A DNA stretch of 6,622 nucleotides from Methanomassiliicoccales archaeon (GTDB lineage Archaea; Thermoplasmatota; Thermoplasmata; Methanomassiliicoccales; UBA472): contig DUJZ01000041.1 in the NCBI GenBank assembly GCA_013329565.1, positions 1 through 6,622 on the forward strand, given 5' to 3'. The notes beneath the pieces are model-generated. The model ran no database searches. It was not told the origin of the DNA and saw only the letters and a list, made by a program, of their open reading frames with translations. A program made the translations under genes and the position numbers. Position 1 is the first letter of the stretch; each line of letters opens with the position of its first letter. Shown here piece after piece: positions 3,778 to 6,622 of this stretch.

Positions 3778-4872
3778 TCAGCGCAGCACGCCCATGTTGG
3801 TCAGCTTTTCCGGCAGGTACTTGTCGGTGACGAAGTCCAGGCCGTATTTCGCCAGGGCCTGCTGTTCCGCTTTCTTGTTCAGCTTGAGCATGGTCTCTAT
3901 CTCCCCGCGCCAGTACTCGTCGGCGAAGCGGGGGTCCTTTAATTCCGCGTGAAGCGCCCGGGCGTCCATCTCCGTCAGCTTGTCGGTCGGCAGCTTGTAG
4001 TTGGTGATATCGGAAGCAGTGATGCCCACGAACTCCGCGGTCGGTGTGGCCAGATACTCAGAGATATGTGCGGTCTTGATGGCGCCGTAGGCCACGGAGG
4101 CAAAGATGCGGAAGCTCCAGGGATCGCCATCGGTGAAGACCACCACCGGCAGCTTCATCTCCTCGTTCATGCGCTTGATGATGCGGCGGGTGGATCGCGC
4201 TGGTTGACCTTTAAGGTGGACCAGCACCGCATTGTACTTCTCATCGAACCCGTTCTCCACCAGACGGTCGAACATACCGCCGGTCTCGATGGCCACCACG
4301 AACTTGGCGTTGGTGCTCAGTAACTGCAGCTTCTCCTTCTCGACGTTGTTTGGTATGCCGTATCCAGAGTCACCCACGTCGTCCCGGCAATTGATCTTCT
4401 TCAGCCGCCCTTTGCGGTCCATCTCGCTTATGGTGATGTCCCCGATGATGCTGGCCCCATTTTCTTCCGGCCGAAGCTTGAAGTCCTCGCGCAAGCAGGC
4501 GGTGACGATCTCCAGGTCCTCGGCCAGCATGTTGCTCTCGTCCTGCGAGGAGAATTTCGCTTTTTCCCAGCCCTCGGAGATGTAGTACATCTCCCTCAGG
4601 GTGGAGGACTTTTTATCCGCTATCATGTCCTCCAGGAACTCCAGCACGTACATGGTGCGCAACAGCATCAAGGCACCATTGACCTTTTTTGCGGAACGAG
4701 CGCCAGTGGCCTTGCCGTACTTGAACACCCCGTGCTTCGGGTCGAACCGGATGTTGCTCTTGGTCCTCAGGGGCAAGGTCATCTTCGGGATCTTTCCGGT
4801 GTCGATCTGATCGTAGATCGACTGGGCGATCTCCTTCAGGGAGCTGACCGCCTTGTTCTCTTCCTCAGTCAT
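3778..4872 (-). CDS. top6A: DNA topoisomerase VI subunit A
   Basis: This is the DNA-cleaving subunit of the type IIB topoisomerase, homologous to eukaryotic Spo11. Two copies with two Top6B copies make an A2B2 enzyme that passes one duplex through a transient double-strand break in another. In the 364-aa protein the winged-helix (CAP-like 5Y) domain carries the catalytic tyrosine in LREMYYIS (probably Tyr97, the second Tyr). The Toprim domain supplies the Mg-binding acidic residues Glu196 (AIETGG) and Asp248/Asp250 (FTDGDPW). Length is normal. I chose the ATG at 4872, preceded by GGAGG at 9 nt, over an in-frame upstream ATG (4920) that would add a basic 16-residue tail and overlap top6B deeply. 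The chosen start overlaps the top6B stop by 8 bp (ATGACTGA), which indicates translational coupling and equal production of the two subunits. Confidence 0.95.
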   Translation of the reverse strand: MTEEENKAVSSLKEIAQSIYDQIDTGKIPKMTLPLRTKSNIRFDPKHGVFKYGKATGARSAKKVNGALMLLRTMYVLEFLEDMIADKKSSTLREMYYISEGWEKAKFSSQDESNMLAEDLEIVTACLREDFKLRPEENGASIIGDITISEMDRKGRLKKINCRDDVGDSGYGIPNNVEKEKLQLLSTNAKFVVAIETGGMFDRLVENGFDEKYNAVLVHLKGQPARSTRRIIKRMNEEMKLPVVVFTDGDPWSFRIFASVAYGAIKTAHISEYLATPTAEFVGITASDITNYKLPTDKLTEMDARALHAELKDPRFADEYWRGEIETMLKLNKKAEQQALAKYGLDFVTDKYLPEKLTNMGVLR

Positions 4873-6622
4873 CGTTAAGCGCCTCCGTGGACTCATCGTA
4901 GTCGACCTCTTCGTCCTCATCCTCGGGGACCGGGGCCTCCTCGCTCTGGGTTATCTGCAGTCCCTTCACATCCCAATCGCCTGGCATCGGCTCGGCGCCG
5001 ATGATGAAGATGGGGTTGATGCCCGATGAGTAGATCTCGTTCTCATCGTAATCATCCTTGTTCAGTCCGGACAACGCGAAGTTCAGGTCGAAGCGCTCGG
5101 TGGAAGCGATCTTCGGCAGGTCCCAGGAAACCTTGCCGTCGTCCCGCACCTCGGTAGGGAAGAACTGCAGCCCCTTGTAATCGAACGCTCCCGGCGGAAG
5201 GACCATGTGCAGGTTGAACTTCTGCGCTGTCGGGGTGTAGTTGTAAATCGAGACCCGCACCCTGTGCCTTCCCCTCTCGAAGGTGACGGCATCGTCGATC
5301 CAGACCACGTTCATGATCTTGGTGATGCTCCCGCTGAGTTTCGGGATCGGTCTCCCGACGATCTTGGCGCTCTTCTGGGCGATGAGCGGCAGTATCTCCT
5401 GCACGATCTCGAACTTGACCCGGGTCTTGCTCTTGGTCTCCCTCTTGTTGAGATGGGTCTTCAGCGAACGCCCGCATATCCTCAACGCCAGCTCGATCTC
5501 CGACTGCAGCTCCGGGAGGTTGGCTATGGCCTCCTTGGCCTCGGAGGTGAAGGGCACTTTCGTAGAGGCAACGTGCACCAGTATGATGGCCGGACCGAAC
5601 GGTATTCCGCTTCCCCCGCGCTGCTCGAGACCGTACCGGCGCCAATCAGTGTTCTCTATGGCCTTGGTGACCACGCACGCCCCCTGCTGATACAGCAGGG
5701 GCACGCGGTTCGCGAAACGTAAGATCTGAACCTGGGAGTCCTTTGGAAGACCTCCCCCGTAGACGATGCCGACCTCGATCAGGAATGGATTCCCTGAATG
5801 CACCTTGGGATCCCTGGTTATCGGCGGAGCGTAGAACTCTGGACGGACTTCGTCCAGCACGTTCCGCAAGCCCTTCTTGATCAGATTGGCGCCTATGGGG
5901 GAAAGGCAGTCAGTTGGCGGGGCCATTATCTTGACGGAACCTATGGCCGCCAGCAGCCGCTTCTGCTCCTCCAGGTTGAGCTTGGCCGGGTTCACCTCCA
6001 TGCTCAGGCCGGCCTTGTCGCATATCTCCTTGGCCAGCCGGTCGCTGATTCGAGAGAAGTCCAGCTGCAGGAACTTGCCCAGGGTCTTGTTCTTGGTGTC
6101 CTTGGACATGTTCATCAACGTACCGAGCTCCAGTCCCGACGGGTGGGGCTTGATCTCCTTGGTGGCCGGCGGCATCTTGTCCGTCGCTCTTTCGAAGGTC
6201 GTCCTCTTTCCATCGGGGTCGACGAAGGTTATCCTGGAATGAGGGTTCACTATGACGGTCTGCTTGAGATATTCCATCACCGACTGCTTGCCGCCGACGT
6301 AACGACCGTTCATGTGATAGGTGATCTTCGTCCCGTGCTCCTTGCCGTCCCAGATGAACGGGTCCTCCTTCAGCACGTCGGGCATGTTCTTCTTGGTATT
6401 GACCATGATCTCCATGCGCCAGGCCACGTCCTCGGCCCCGGTCTTCGACACCACCACCGCCGGCTTTCCGGTGGTGATCTGTCCGTACATGACCGTGGCG
6501 GAAATTCCGATGCCCTGCTGGCCGCGCGACTGGCGCACGGCGTGGAACCGAGAGCCGTATAACAGGCGTCCAAAGACGTTGGGGATGGCCTTCTTGATGA
6601 TCCCGGGACCGTTGTCCTCGAC
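4865..6622 (-). CDS. top6B: DNA topoisomerase VI subunit B (5' end missing)
   Basis: This ATPase and transducer subunit closes on ATP to drive strand passage by Top6A. The frame is open to the window edge, so 585 C-terminal residues are visible and the start and the Asn-bearing first ATP motif lie outside. The visible part begins in the GHKL ATPase fold with VEDNGPGI (residues 1-8) and GQQGIGIS (34-41). A helix-two-turn-helix-like segment follows (about 190-250). The transducer domain carries the family hallmark [15 protein letters not shown] (300-314) and [11 protein letters not shown], where a lysine may sense the ATP gamma-phosphate. A C-terminal beta-rich region (about 440-545) looks like the Ig-like domain known from Methanosarcina Top6B. 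The last 26 residues are strongly acidic (14 Asp/Glu). A GTG at 6538 is internal and is not the start. The stop overlaps top6A. Confidence 0.95.
   Translation of the reverse strand, partial: VEDNGPGIIKKAIPNVFGRLLYGSRFHAVRQSRGQQGIGISATVMYGQITTGKPAVVVSKTGAEDVAWRMEIMVNTKKNMPDVLKEDPFIWDGKEHGTKITYHMNGRYVGGKQSVMEYLKQTVIVNPHSRITFVDPDGKRTTFERATDKMPPATKEIKPHPSGLELGTLMNMSKDTKNKTLGKFLQLDFSRISDRLAKEICDKAGLSMEVNPAKLNLEEQKRLLAAIGSVKIMAPPTDCLSPIGANLIKKGLRNVLDEVRPEFYAPPITRDPKVHSGNPFLIEVGIVYGGGLPKDSQVQILRFANRVPLLYQQGACVVTKAIENTDWRRYGLEQRGGSGIPFGPAIILVHVASTKVPFTSEAKEAIANLPELQSEIELALRICGRSLKTHLNKRETKSKTRVKFEIVQEILPLIAQKSAKIVGRPIPKLSGSITKIMNVVWIDDAVTFERGRHRVRVSIYNYTPTAQKFNLHMVLPPGAFDYKGLQFFPTEVRDDGKVSWDLPKIASTERFDLNFALSGLNKDDYDENEIYSSGINPIFIIGAEPMPGDWDVKGLQITQSEEAPVPEDEDEEVDYDESTEALNDD
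4882..4886 (-). promoter_or_regulatory. Shine-Dalgarno of top6A inside top6B
   Basis: GGAGG on the minus strand lies 9 nt before the ATG at 4872, within the last codons of top6B. It supports the shorter Top6A start and coupled translation of the two subunits. Confidence 0.65.

Noticed and set aside
6451..6476. 8-bp inverted repeat CACCACCG/CGGTGGTG in top6B
   Set aside because: It is made of simple ACC/GGT codon repeats with a 9-nt spacer, within what chance allows in several kilobases of G+C-rich coding sequence.
5798..6562. 254-codon plus-strand frame opposite top6B
   Set aside because: The minus strand encodes the conserved GHKL and transducer motifs of Top6B throughout, and the plus-strand product looks like low-complexity shadow sequence.
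6370..6573. Small minus-strand frame at the right edge
   Set aside because: It is a shifted reading of the top6B 5' region. The real frame is open to the window edge with VEDNGPGI and GQQGIG.

Overview
The window is about 6.6 kb of archaeal chromosome carrying housekeeping genes, with one insertion sequence at its left end. The archaeal assignment rests on a class I lysyl-tRNA synthetase, a Sec61-beta/SecG-type translocon subunit, DNA topoisomerase VI (Top6B and Top6A), Shine-Dalgarno motifs of the AGGTGAT/GGAGG type and TATA-like promoter boxes. The moderately high G+C content, topoisomerase VI and a small protein resembling the methanogen-associated DUF2769 family suggest a euryarchaeote, perhaps of the Methanomassiliicoccales/Thermoplasmatota. 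That lineage is inferred, not shown.

Layout. Positions 1-24 are a T-rich flank. Positions 25-1166 are a complete 1142-bp IS5-like element with perfect 16-bp terminal inverted repeats and one DDE transposase read on the minus strand. Only 3 bp separate it from the stop codon of a 55-aa Sec61-beta gene, also on the minus strand. A 124-bp divergent promoter region follows. Next is lysS on the plus strand (1462-2994), which converges with a minus-strand cluster 9 bp away. In transcription order that cluster is top6B (cut by the right edge), top6A (8-bp overlap), a nine-cysteine DUF2769-like protein and a four-helix membrane protein.

How the genes relate. Top6B (ATPase/transducer) and Top6A (DNA-cleaving Spo11-like subunit) form one type IIB topoisomerase and are translationally coupled. 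The two small downstream genes are co-oriented with short gaps and may be co-transcribed, but nothing in their sequences ties them to DNA topology. Sec61-beta and LysRS are ordinary core functions.

Most unusual signal. The transposase gene is built from an extraordinary density of perfect inverted repeats. I found twelve arm pairs of 9-13 bp in about 1 kb. Ten of them have spacers of 0-6 nt, and they include a 26-bp perfect palindrome and two nested structures. A few pairs of 8-9 bp were all I noticed in the remaining 5.5 kb. The gene could fold, as mRNA or as single-stranded DNA, into a chain of hairpins. This is the observation I would follow up first. All sequence searches and folding were done by eye, so family names rest on recognised motifs.
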